This document shows, one piece after another, positions 26,319 through 39,361 of a stretch of DNA of 64,000 nucleotides. The notes beneath the pieces were generated by a model. That model ran no database searches. It was not told where the DNA came from and was given only the letters and a program-made list of their open reading frames with translations. The position numbers were made by a program, and so were the translations under genes. The first letter of the stretch is position 1. Every line of letters starts with the position of its first letter. Location: assembly GCA_004794785.1 (NCBI GenBank), contig SJOL01000719.1:821427-885426 (forward strand), read 5' to 3'. The DNA comes from Opisthorchis felineus (Eukaryota; Platyhelminthes; Trematoda; Opisthorchiida; Opisthorchiidae).

Positions 26319-26573
26319 TTATGATAAAATCTCACAGGTGAATAGGACATCCAGTACTCTGGTTATTTCAAGCAAACTACACTGTTCGGTACACTCACAG
26401 GTTAAAACAAAATTCACGGTTGACATTCTTCCAGGCAAATTCGGCATACCAATCAAGGGCACATCGTAAACTAAGTTGGTTTGTGATGCATGAGATAATT
26501 CACACAACAACGACTCTCTGGATCCCTGATTGACTTTCAATCCAAATGTCCACGTTGTTTGAATGCCATGCAC
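26319..26573 (-). CDS. Candidate exon, unrecognised beta-rich protein
   Basis: The open frame reads TTWTFGLKVNQGSRESLLCEL and then VYDVPLIGMPNLPGRM. The pattern alternates hydrophobic and polar residues, as in extracellular beta-sandwich domains. A GTGAGT donor falls after STVNFVLT (about 26400) in phase 1, so the coding part probably ends there. The start is uncertain because a TGA lies directly upstream in frame and the nearest AG has a poor pyrimidine tract. It lies 0.6 kb downstream of the S1 protease on the same strand and could begin another gene. Confidence 0.3.
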   Translation of the reverse strand: MHGIQTTWTFGLKVNQGSRESLLCELSHASQTNLVYDVPLIGMPNLPGRMSTVNFVLTCECTEQCSLLEITRVLDVLFTCEILS

Positions 26574-27150
26574 TCATGGAGTGTTTTGAGTTCAATTGAA
26601 CAATGAGCGATTTTTCTTCAAATTTAGCTGCACGCTGCTTAGATAGGGATTTAACTGTTCACTTAACCTGTCAGTCGACATCAACCGATAATCACTAGGC
26701 AAACTAACATACGTCATGCTGAGTTTTCGATGACTCACTCAAAAGTCCTTAGCTGAAATGAAAATGGCGTCTGTCCATAGCCGACGAGTTACGCCTTTTC
26801 AAAAAAAAATTTTTGGTTGAGGGGTAGTAGCGACCAATTATGTCATCCCGAACGGATGTCAACTATACTTAACCGCGTCATTCGTAAATCTAGCCATCTT
26901 GAATTATTCCGGTTATGCAGTGCAGAACTAGCCAAGCTCGCAAGCACGGAGAATATCAGAGGATCCGGAAATATCCATTTACTATTCTTGGATTATTTGG
27001 CTTTAAATTCATCAAGGTATTGGACCAGTGGATTCGTGTTATTTCAATATCAAGTATCTTTTTAAATGAAGACTCACAACACAGTAGCCATAACCATGCA
27101 TGTTAAAAGCATCCTTGTCTTGGGTTTACATTTTGGCATGAATAGTTGTT

Positions 27151-27315
27151 TCACAGATTGCTGTCCACGGTCTTCTCTATCCAGTCCGTGAAAGCCGAAA
27201 CTCTGGTGAAGAGACCAGGGTATGATTGCGGCTGTTTTGCGTGGGTCGCTGATGCAACTCCCACAACCACCACTTGGCGTTCGAATACCTGGATAAGGCC
27301 ACCACCGCTGTCGCC
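27151..27315 (-). CDS. S1 protease exon 5: catalytic Ser and C-terminus
   Basis: A good acceptor (TTTCTCTGGACTTTCCAG) opens this exon in phase 0. It encodes GDSGGG with the catalytic Ser, then YPGLFTRV and the C-terminal helix [13 protein letters not shown] before TGA at 27151-27153. The usual Cys201 is Gln, the Ser-Trp-Gly 214-216 segment reads Ala-Ser-Ala, and Cys220 is missing. I see no canonical AATAAA within about 700 bp downstream on this strand. Confidence 0.92.
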   Translation of the reverse strand, partial: GDSGGGLIQVFERQVVVVGVASATHAKQPQSYPGLFTRVSAFTDWIEKTVDSNL

Positions 27316-30300
27316 CTGGAAAGTCCAGAGAAAATGCAATTGACTCGTTGCTACTGTTCAGTTTGTCAGTAGCCCAGAATAATGACAAAAGTAATCTCGC
27401 AGTCGTTCTCTTACTGGATTTATTCGTGGGCCATGGACAGGACAAGGAAACAAACGTGTTCGACAAGATGGATTGCGTAGAATGCGTCTTTGAAAGCATA
27501 TGCAAGGGATTTCCGCACATAGAAGCATATCTGCTTGAATATCATATATACTAGGAAACACTTCCGGTTCCTGAAATCTTAGGCCAGTTAAGACAGTTGC
27601 CTCTGTTGGGGCTTCTCAGGATGAAGTATAAGTATGGAGGGATGCTTAGTGCAAATAAAAAACACGATGACTTCGGGTAGGAAGGCTGGCCTGTTGAAAA
27701 TAAATCCGTTGCAGTGAGTGGAGGTCGCTTTGCCCTGCTTGTCCTGCTTGTCTACTGCCCTTTACCAATGAATCACATAACCCTACCCCTCTTCACCAAT
27801 TTCATTTATCCCCGCAAGTTTGAAATGTCCCGTAGTCAAACGTATCTCTCTTGCTGAACACGGAGATAAGTTCCAAGCCCCACTCCATGTGGTTAACTGA
27901 CCAGATGGGGCAGGCAGCTGTGGAGTTAGCCTGGGGAATTCACCGATCACACAGTTAAAGTCACCTTACCAAGTGTCTAGCAATGATTCATTCTAATTTC
28001 GAACGGTAGAAAGAACGTGTATACTTACTCAACTCAACTAACACGCTTTTCTGCACACCAATTGAGCTTTAACAGGAAACTCACCTGGAACCCTACTGAA
28101 TCGCTCTGCCTGGTGTCTAGTCTTTCCTCCCAGCTTGACTGTTTGATTGCAAACGTATCCTCACCAGTCGGGATGACATCGTCATTGAGGGGTTGAGTGG
28201 GTCAACTCCGCAACGTTTACCGTCCAACTGCGGAGCTTAGCTAACAGACCAACAACTAATCCTGTTCTATTGTTGTGGCGGCTTCCAGGCTTTCGAAGCT
28301 GTGCATGAGCACGGCTGAATTTGTTTCTCACATCTGTTTCTTGTGCATACGACAACCACCAAGCAGTGCAACCGAGCTACCCATGTTCCGTAACATCACC
28401 AATCAGAGGATTAATGATGGTTGGTTTTTCTTGAAGCATAAATCAATAGATGATTGTCTACTGGTGACGGAACAGCCGCACGTCCCTATGTAAAGTGTCC
28501 AAACGGTCTTGTTAACTCACATTTACTTGGAAATATACCGGGCTGTCAGAACCACTGTTGGAATCACACTTTAGTGCCTTCTCACATCTCGGCTTTCTTT
28601 GGCCGATCATATTCCGGTCGCCTTTATCTCTCAGTTTTCCAAATCATGATACGTGAAACTTATAGAACTCACATCTCTCCCCGTCTCCATGAGTACGGTG
28701 GGACAGTGATTGAAATTTGTGATGGCTTTACATTTCCATTTTATTGATTTGTGCCTCAGTCTTTGCACGCGCGCATAAATTTAGGCCGGGCCGAGGGTAT
28801 GTACTACTGATAAGATGTAGTAAGAACGAAACTCGAGTCCAATGCTCCCTCCCCTTGATGCTAACTCAACAAAATAATTGCTTCAGGACAAGAGGAGGAC
28901 TCAGAACGTGGCAACAACCTACAACACTATGAAGTATTGATTTTGGGATGATTCGTTTGGCGACTACTGTGAAAAGGCCGAACCTCCCCATGTGTGTTTA
29001 TTCCGATTCGAAGAGTGGAAATATGTCATTGCTGTCATGTACCAAACAACATATACTATTTACACTTACAGCGCATATTCCGACATTTGATTTGTAGTAG
29101 CCAGCGCAGAATTCGTGGTGTTCGTTCAACCCAGCACCGTTATTGTACATTTCTGTACATGCATCATGTGAGACTACACGTAGCGCGACAACCTGTAGAT
29201 CGGCACTTGGTTCACCTTGGTACCTTTGGCATCCCCAGCCAACAAATGTGCACTGAGTGCCAACTGGAGGCCAGTCACCCGTGGTCAGTCCTGCTGGAAG
29301 TTTGGCAGCAGTGAGTGTTTTCCCATCGATCGGGAGTGGGGCTCGCAGTTTGACGAGTGCAATATCATACTCGAGATCGTCTATTGTGTGGAATAAAATA
29401 ATTCAATACCATAGAAGTGTAACTCAACAAGAAGAGCAAAATGATGCTAGAAGCGAGGGTGAGATACAGTTCTCCACCGGGATTTGTGTCGAAATAGGTG
29501 CTATCACAGACATAAATATGACGGCCAACTTCAAACTTGCTACTGACTGAAGTGCACCATGCGGGTACAAAGAATCGCAAACCTTACATTTGTCAACACA
29601 CTGAGCAAATTTGTAGATGGTTTTGCACTACTATGCTCAACACTGTAAGGCGGCCTGGAAGTTGATTTTCTGGTTTATGAGGCCCGCGACACTTTGTGAA
29701 CGCTCGGTGACCTACGCAGTTGTCCTAAATGTAACTCACAAAATAATTTTTTGCACTCGCTGTTGGATTCGGATGTTCTTTTGTCCCCAGCTGACGTCAT
29801 ACTTGTGGGTTTCTAGTTGTACATGCTGATACAGCCTCGTCCCCTTCCATTCGTTATCTGAATTTTTTTGCAGGGAAAAAATCGGCTAAAATGTCAGCGG
29901 ATGGTTTTACACGCGGCTCAGTTCAACTGTGCTCGCCATAAACGACTCTCTGCAAGCCTAGTTTATTTATGGCAGACAGATCCGGGTGCATACTCTGAAA
30001 CTGCCAAGCGATTGAACGAAATGTTTTGGACTCTTGTCGTACAGGTTTGGCTATAAACATTCGACAGGCATTCGGATGAACATATAATGCGTATTTCTCC
30101 CTAAATATACAGACGTAAATTACTTCATTCTGATCACCATAAAGTAACTTAAAGGTATACATATCATTCAACAGCCTACGACCGGTTTCGCCCTTCTTGG
30201 GCTGTCGAAGAGTTTTCAGCAATCTTATGAGTAGTGTATTAAGTCTATACATGTATCGCAATATCTTGAATATCGTATCAATTGAAATTTTAAGCGGTAT

Positions 30301-33300
30301 GGTGAAGCATATTCAGTTGCTTAAAAACACCATAAAAACGGGAGATTCAGCTGGGTTCCAGGTGAGTTTCCCGCAAAACCAAATTGGTTTGCAAATGAGT
30401 GTAATGAGTGCAATTTGGGATTAATAAGAACATAAGGTTGATGGAAACTCGGGGACTGTGCCTACCTGATGAGCCCCAAGAAGGGCGAAACCGGTAGTGG
30501 GTGGTCGGAGAGATTTCAGCAACCATATGAGTAGTGTACTACATCTAGACATATCATTTCCACTTTCAACTGACCAGCAGCTGAGGGGCATACAGCCACA
30601 TCGGTTGACTGAGTTGACCAACCATAATGCACTTATGTGGACGAGCAGTCTGGCGGTTGCGAACATCGAACGGCAGCTTCCAGGGCTTGTGAGTACATGT
30701 CACCGTAGGTTAGCCAACGGGACGTATTCTGAGACCAAACATATTTGAATAGTCGGAAAACTTTAGGAAACCAGCTGTAGATCCATAAAAGGCACTAACA
30801 CAGTGGAATAGCCATTTTCCTTACCGGGTAAGTATTTTGGATGGAGTATGATTTTTTCGAAGTGGATATGCCACAACTTGTCGTCAGTTATTGCCTGGTC
30901 AGAAGGGGTCTTGCTGGAAATGAAAAAAACGCAAAAGATGTGGATACATGGGGATAATATCAATTGCGAACTGTCAGGAAAATGTGTCGTTTTATTGTGG
31001 ATTAGTAAGTAGCTTGCTGGTCAACTTTACCAAGTAAATTGTATAGTGTTATTACTGTGGTCATTGTTCGAAGCGTGGTCACCACCAGCAACAACGGTTA
31101 TTCTAGCGTCAGCAACCTATTCAGTAGTATTGACATCACTACCCTCGTAATTATCCTCATAGGTGTCAAACCTTTCACGATTTTAGACGAAAATGCTCCG
31201 GTTCTCTTTATCTGAGTGTTTATCCACTTACACTGTTCTGGAGGACCATGCATGGTACCAAACTACAGTAGTACATACCTCAGAAGATAAAACGCGTGTT
31301 TGTAACTTACAAGAGGATAAGTTTCTTCAAGTTTTCAAATAGATTTTGAAGGAAGTTGGATCCGACTTCGTCGATGCCGCTTGAGCCAACGATTATTTCT
31401 CGGTCCGTGTGTTCTTCACCGAGCTAGACCATGAGGTAATTGAAATATAAAGAAATACGTTTTTAAACCATGGTGGTCATGACTGATAGAAAAAGTGATG
31501 TGTATCAAGGAGGGGGAGATGCCATTGTACGAGGATGAAGTCCAAGCATATCTATTTCCCCGAGCAGTGGGCGGTCGTGATGGCTATGGTTGTGGTGGCA
31601 GTGGTGGTGATGGCAGTGGTGGTGGTGGTGGTGGCAGGTGTGGTGGTGGCAGTATTGGTGGTGGTAGTGGTGGTGGTGGAGGTGGTGGTGGTGGTGGTGG
31701 TGGTGGCAGGTGTGGTGGTGGCAGTATTGGTGGTGGTAGTGGTTGTAATGATGGTGGTGGTGGTGACGGCGGCGACGGCCATGTTAGGCAGTTGGCGCCA
31801 CTTCTTTTCGGAGTAAGTTGTAACAAGAACCTGTCTCATTTGTTAAAATAACCGTCTTTTTCGTCGGTTTCTCTCATGGTTTTACCCTCAGTCATCCTCG
31901 AAACGGAGAACAAGACTGTGTGTGCTGGTATGTCAAGAACAGTCAGTCGTGGAACCAACCTTCAAAAAGCCACCCTCCGACACCGCAGTGCACTTTTGTG
32001 ACCATCCGCGAGCCTAAGTCTCATGCTCAACACAAGTTCAAGGCTAGATAGTCATTGCTCACGTTTCACTAAGTCAGCTTACCCAGCAGTTCAGTGGAAC
32101 AACAATTAACAAAAGCTGGCAACCTTCCAGCTGTAAAACCTCTTCTGTTTCTAGCTACCGTACTAGCCGAAGGAAGCACGAGTGCCGAGATACAACCTGG
32201 TTGCCCAAGCCTGGAACAGCCGAGATGCAGGGATTGGGTTAGACCTCCTGGTCAGTAAGTTTACGCCTTAACCGCTGAGTTATTTGGAGCTTGAACAATG
32301 ATGCAGTTCTGTATGAATGTGTCTTGGTCACAGTGGTCCAATATTACGCTTTGTGCGGCAGTTTCGATTGATTTGATCCACAGCAGACCGTAAACCCAAG
32401 TCGAACTAGATCAAACTTGCACGATAAGTTCTATTTTTGGACACCTGGTTAGTCTCTGTTGGTCCTACTGTGTGGGCTTCCCTCTTACTGAATTATCAGA
32501 ACAAGTTAAGATTTCAGTACAGTAGATGCGCTTGAAATACGTGCAGTTTTAGGGTTCCCAAGAGTTAGGATCGGACGTTTTGCTTTCTGCAATATTTAGT
32601 TTCATTCAACCTGTTGTGTCCCAGCTGGTCTGATGTGATATCTTGCACAATAGTTACCAAGAAGCGAAAATACCCCCTTGTTTGGGGTGTTTGATACTTA
32701 GATGGAAACTACTGAACAGCCAACCCATACGCCAATCTTATGATTCAGTGGAGTGCAAAACGTACAAGTACGAAGGAAAAAAGCGACCTCAGATGGACAT
32801 AATGATTTTTTCAACATGGCGTCTGTTATACCTGACTGAGTCACCAATTTGTTATATCTGATTGCTGCTCCCGCTCCAGTGCCTGGTGCCAGAAAAACAA
32901 CTCCCCGTCAAGGAACACAACAGCTTTATTGCAACAAGTGAGTGCGTGTGAGTTACAACAGCCCCGAGCTATCTGAAGGGCACTTTTTGATTGACATTTT
33001 GACATTCTGACATTGATCCAGGCTGTCTGATCGGCGTTTAGTGAACACCCATCAATATCGATCGTGCTTCTATGAAGTGCCTGAACACTAGTTATGATCG
33101 GTCGTGCTTCTGTGGCGTGCCTGAACACTCATCGACTTTTGCTGAATTGATAGAATGACTGACTGGCCTGGATGCATGCCGGCTTTCCTATTGAGATTTT
33201 GGTGGAGTTTTAGGGTCTCAGTAGGTTCCGGGCGTTCTGGGGTTACTTTCAAGAATACGACCTTCCTGAAAGTGTCAAAGCAACTCAAAACACTGTGAAA

Positions 33301-36300
33301 TGCTTCGTACACCAAACGTCGTTCAAAACGCCTGGTTTTGGTTCTTTGGATTCTTCTACCAGGGATTAGGAATTTCAAGGTCTTCCGGGAAGATATGGTG
33401 TCAACATTTGGGCCAAAAAGACCCGCAGGTGAGCACAAGGTTAAGGGTCATTTGTGAGTGTGTGATAAACTTTTACTTTTCGGTTTGAGTATATACTGCG
33501 GAAGATAAATAGTCTTACATGCCCAGCTTCATCATCTATCCAGATTGCAGTTGCTATGAATGGTACTCTGTACGTATTCGACCAAACCAGGACTGCTTCA
33601 ATCAAGTAGGTAGTGCATCAGAAATGCCCCAAGCTCCAAGTCTTTAACTTATCACCAATTTATTTGGTAAAGATCAAAAAATGTTTCTTGGACCTGTACA
33701 TAAAAAGTTGTCTTTTTTTTGGATGGTTAGGTTCCTGGTAAAGGAAAAGCTGGAGTGAATTTTTTTGCAGAATTACCCCCCGAAAAAAACAATGTCAATC
33801 TTTTTGGGCCTTGAGTACGTTTCGATGGGACCTTGACTCGGTGGACCCGGGGGCCCAAACCCTTTGCCAAATGCCGCTGATTGGGAGGCGGCCTGGTGAT
33901 AGCCTCACCCAATCGGACCTCGTGGAAAACAGCAAATCGCAAAAATGAATTTTTAGCAGAATGTCTCGGATGATTGAAATTATTGGAGAAAATCACCAGC
34001 AAATTTGTGTACGTTTGTGGCCTTGCTTTCGCATATTCACTTGAACAAATTCGAGTCCCCATTTGCTTGGGTTAAACATAATTGATAGCTCACAGTTTAA
34101 GAGAAAATCGAACAAAACATTGGGGCTGAAATCGGTTAGGAAGTGCCCGTCTCAAGATTGAATGCGTAAAAGGAGATATGTTGTTCTTAATCGATCAGCT
34201 TAAACTTTATGCGAGATGATATTTGGGCGACGGAAAACGGAATTCCCAACAAACTTGTAAGTTGTTTTTATGCGGGATTATTTCAGTACCGCGGTTGAGG
34301 ATGCGTTGACTTGAATTCGCACAAGTAAAATCCATAACTTACGACTATTTTTGTGTGTCCGGCTTGAGCGTGCCAATACCCGGGGATCAACATTCTGCGA
34401 GGTGATAGAATAAGGCCATTCGTATAAAGAAAACACCCAAAAGAGTATCATATAAATTTATTGCTGGGAAAACTGAACTCTGCAATTTACTTTATCCTAT
34501 CTCTTACCGACTGAATATACCGTCCTAAGTATGCTACATATTCAGACGAGTACAGAATTTCGGTAATTTTGCGAACTCTAAAGATCAAAGACATGAATCA
34601 GGAAGACAAACATCCAGTCAGATTGAATGGCAATGGGGTTTGATTTTCCGCTACGAGGAAAGCGTAAACGGTGACCGGCAGTCACTTAATCAGCCAAGTG
34701 GTAATGGATTCATGCGGATCCTGTTGAACCGGATGAATGGTTGTATGCAACCACACTTCAAGGTTTCTCAATCCGCTTGAAATCCCGGCACTGCAATACT
34801 ACTGCAAAACTAATAAACCATAGTGAATCTCTTGTGCTGATGGCCTTTTTCGACTGCATTATCCCTCCTTTTGAGTATTACCAATAATTTCTACCGTAGG
34901 TTAAACAGGGGTTCCTCCCGCACACTAAAGCCAATGTGCAAAGCCACCATTCTCCCACTTAAACATCCTTCTTTGGCTCACACCTTGGGGCCAAAATAAT
35001 TTAGTTTAATGGATGTATTCTTGAGCAACTTATTTTCGTGATCAATTGAGTTGGGTCTCCGAGATCATTTCAAGATGCACACCTGAGCGAATTTAGTTGC
35101 AGAGTGATACCAGCTACTGTGCCCACATTTCTCAGGAAATTCAAGATCAGTCTGAAACATTTTCAGTTCGTAAACGGAGTGATACATATCACCGGATGCG
35201 CTAAACGCACCGAATTTAACTCTGACACGAGAGCATTAATCTAACGTGTGGCCATCTGCCTGGTGGAAACACAGAACCGATTAAAACCCCGAACAATGTG
35301 ATATCGAATTTTTGATTGGCTCTTGAGAGAGGGACATCTCCACTCAGTACGTCGGCGTTGAGCCTTGTAACCAGTGGGAAAATATACACATCCTTTTTCA
35401 CTCTGACTGGTGAGGCCAGTTAACCTTCAGCTGGAACCGAAATGCACTTGATGGTAATGACGAAAATGGGCATCGGTTTAAGGCTTCGACAAAGCTCCAT
35501 TGCCTGCTAGGCACATGTTTCGTCAGCTAAAATGAAGTGGATACACTTTTGAACCATTAAACCGCACTTAGCCTCCACGCTGATTTGTCAAATCACTGTT
35601 CAATAGATCAAAACAGATCTTGGGCAGCAGTGCTGTACACCATGTATGGTTTCTACAGTAAGGCAAACTTCGCTACGGACCAGATACACTAAGTTGATGT
35701 GTAGAACTAACGGTAGAGCACATATTGTCAAACGGCCTCTCTCAAACGTATAAAGCAACCGAAAATTAGAATTTTGGCGCGGGAATGAAACCGCCTACGT
35801 GATTGGTGCTGTGCCAGGATTGTTTATCAAGTAGGCCGCACAAATCACCTGGACGACAGCGTGGTCACCAAAACGGAGAACAAATATTACACATTACCGC
35901 AAAGTGTTCTTCGCTGACAACTCCGTATCCTCAAAATCCCCTAGCATTTCGCCCAGCTTCTCGACCATCCAATCCTCATGTAACATTTTCGCCCGAATCC
36001 GAACTTGCTTGAATTCTTTGCGAGCTGAACAAGTCCCCAAAATGTTTCTATTCTTGGGGACAGATTTACCAGAAAAAGAAAACGGTGCCAAATTTATATA
36101 TACTTCTATGAATTCCGCCTGACTTCGCTGCTCACTCAGTGCACCTTGAATATGAGGTTAAAGGAAGGAACAAAAACACAGCGTTGATCGTTTAACAGTT
36201 AGACTGGTAAAATTACTTGCATTCCACCGTTTTGCTTGAAACCACCACGTAAATAATGGAGGTCTCGTTTAGGAAATTTTTCTTACTTTCACTTTTCCGG

Positions 36301-39300
36301 ATTCTGTTACCAAAATTGCCTCTTTGATAATATCAAGGTTCGTGTTTTGTGTCATTAAAGGCTACACAAGTACAGCTCCTGGTCCTGTTGTTGTGTCTAT
36401 CAACGAAGGATTGCCAGCGCACTCACATCTTACTCATCCTTTGAGTCAAAATAATGTGAGATGAACAAAATACCCGAGCGAGCTCAATTACCTGCTTTAC
36501 CCCTCAGGGCTTTAGAATGAAACTAAACTTCCGAAACACCTGGCATACAATCTATTCTTATCGATACGCCTGAGTTTGTCGAATAACTAAACAGAACAAA
36601 AGGTGGAGATCCTCCATTTAAAAGCACTGGAAGTCCAAAGGGATACATAAACTGCCTGTAGGTGACAAACTGAGCTGATGGCAGTCACTTCGATTTCCTG
36701 CAATTTTCCCGATCTTCGTATTACAAATTTTGTTCAGATTGATAGCCAGTCTATTTTTAGTAACCACAGGATCATCATCATTTCCGAACTTGCCCAACTC
36801 ACGCTACACTGAGTTTTTCATCGAGTCTCACATATTACTCTCACTCCAACCTTTTGCTATTACTAACCCATGCAAGTCTAAGTAAGCACAGGTTGCTCAA
36901 TTTGCAGACGACCTAACTGTAACGCACCTTAGCCCGGCTGCACTCACCTCGGCTTGTGAGCTAAGCGGTACTTTGTTGAATTGCACCGTTTCACAACAGA
37001 CTGATAGATTTCTTTCTCAACCTCGCTCCTTGTTGACTGGACTACCAAAACCCTACAGAGGGCTGTGTCTCCAACGTTCATGAAGTAAACAAAGAGTATG
37101 GATTTAACTTTTAGGCCCCCGTTTTTTTCAGGCTAGGGTAGGCTAACCTCACTCGGCCCGAGCGTCCACGATGCAGACGCCAACAGATCCCCCCTGTCTT
37201 GGGAGTAAGGTCTGATGGGTATGGATGTGGGGCTGATGGTGGCCTATCGCATATCCTGTCACCCTTCTCACCCTTCCCGTCCCACTGTTCCGTGGTGATA
37301 TTAACTGGGGGTAATGGAAGAAAACATAGTTTCACTAGTGAATTATCCCATGAAAATGTATAGTCGACGTATGGGCACCGTGAGTTCACTTACTTGGTAA
37401 ATGTTCGGCATCGTAGCTGTGTCAGCCAGGTCTTCGGACGAACGTTACCTGAGGAACAACATACTCCTACCCCACAAAATTCAAACTGATTAACCTTACC
37501 CTCATTCATAAAAACACCGACCAACTACTCTTGACTTGTTGTCGATTATCAGTAGTACTGTCCAAAACATAACTGAAACCAAATGCTTTTAGCATTCTGT
37601 AACCTAAAGGTAGCTTATTAGGCTAAGTTTGTCTCACTCCGCCTACAAATGGACCGGTAGAATTAGAGTGGGTGATTCTGTCCCCAAGCTTCCCTTCGAA
37701 ACCTGAGAAGTCATACAAGTATCATATCTTCTACAAGGCCAATCCTGTTTGATCATGATTCGGCCACAACGAATACCTCCATCCTCAGACCCAGATTATC
37801 CACAAGTGTTTTAGTAACTTACGACCTTCGCCGGGCGTCTGTCCAAAAACAATGTGCAGCGGTCAGAAGCCATTGATCCGCAATAATGGTTGCACCGCAG
37901 TAGGTGATACTCAGAGTCCTTGGATGTATACCTTTGATTGAAACAGCCCATGGGTGGTCTCCTCCCTTGGCATCATATCCATTGATGATCCGTTTATCCA
38001 CGCGGATCGATGAACCTTGAGCACAGGGAACAGAGGTAGATTGGAGAAGTTGTGCTTCTTTCAGGTAGCACACTGATTTGCAACATTAATAACCCGGAAG
38101 CTTTCTTACAAAAATAAGTTCCCTTTTTCCGTGGTTACTTTGCCCATGTGGTATCAACTACCTATGATGGTATAGTATTCATTGGGGTTAGTCTCTAATC
38201 TAGTCAATAAGGTAAGTCGTAACCGTCTGCTGAGGGTGAGTACTTAGCGAAAGATACCAAGCCTAACTTTTGGTGTGTGGAACGACGGAAGACCGAAAAT
38301 ATAGTGGAGGTTCAACGGCTATTTTAGATTAAAACTGCGGGACAATTTACTACTTGGTCCTTATCCCTGCCTTGCGGATGACGACTGGTTACGGAGCCAA
38401 TATGGAATGCTTACCGCCACGTGACATTTACACTTAGAGGACAGGTAGAACTCAAAGTTGGAGCTGTGTAAGAAACACTCCATGCTTGATCAGCTGAAGT
38501 GCATGGTGTGTTTGGTAATCATTGATTCGACGGACTTTGAATATGAGTTTGTCGTGGATGACCAAGTGGGCTGATAATACACGCCGTTTACACTTTGTGT
38601 AAACTTTGTACATGACTTCACTACACAGTTATTTTTGATTATGGGAATGTAAAGGCTCCGAATAAAAGGTCGTTTTGATCGCAATTTTAGGACAGAAACT
38701 AGCTGTGTGGTAGATTGACGACGTGTGACTTTTTTTTCATTTTTGCGGTTTGCAGTGGAGAAATCTTTACAAACTGACAGTTCCATGTACGATGAAATCC
38801 CTACAGAATCTACATGCATTCCCAGAAACTTTTGAAAAACTACCGTAACCAGATTTGGGATCTGATTTTTCCCAGGTAGCAGACTATTGAGAAATCGCAA
38901 ATTGCCAAGAAAACTTGCGTCATACACGCATTTGCCATCAAGTTTTACGGAGGGAATTGATATGACCAGTGACCTTGAGAAACATGGCGTAAAGACACAA
39001 TGACACTGGGCATTAGAATAGACGCACAATAGACAGCTTTGCAAGCCTGATTCTGTCCGAGGGTCATTCGCAGCCTTGCGCCCTGACGAGAATAGGGGTC
39101 ACACTTTGACCACGTAGTCACCATGTGGGATTTGTTGTCATTTAGTCGAACAGAGAACATATGATGTTGTGCTCCGGCTGTGCTGCCGATCGTGCTTCAT
39201 AAGTAGCATTTTTATGAGATAGTCATGAAGACGCCGTACTCAAATTCAGGAGAAATTCGTCGGTTAACGCTTGTGTCCTTCCATCTAACCATCTATTCGT

Positions 39301-39320
39301 CTGTCTGTCAATCTTCCTAT

Positions 39321-39361
<41 letters not shown>

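Larger units (their letters stand above)
31860..36755. other. S1 protease intron 2, mostly featureless
   Basis: Apart from the SINE, the short duplication at 33055 and the possible LINE fragment at 35890, I see nothing. The minus-strand frame at 33727-34062 (111 codons) is unrecognised. Confidence 0.4.

Noticed and set aside
27074..27520. 148-codon minus-strand frame over the last protease exon
   Set aside because: It is an alternative frame of the true exon 5; the GDSGGG frame is the coding one.
29923..30261. 112-codon minus-strand frame
   Set aside because: Part is ribozyme-repeat sequence. The rest loosely recalls MULE transposase text but without its catalytic motifs.
31495..31851. 118-codon Gly-rich frame and three overlapping frames
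   Set aside because: All are direct translations of the GGT minisatellite in different frames.
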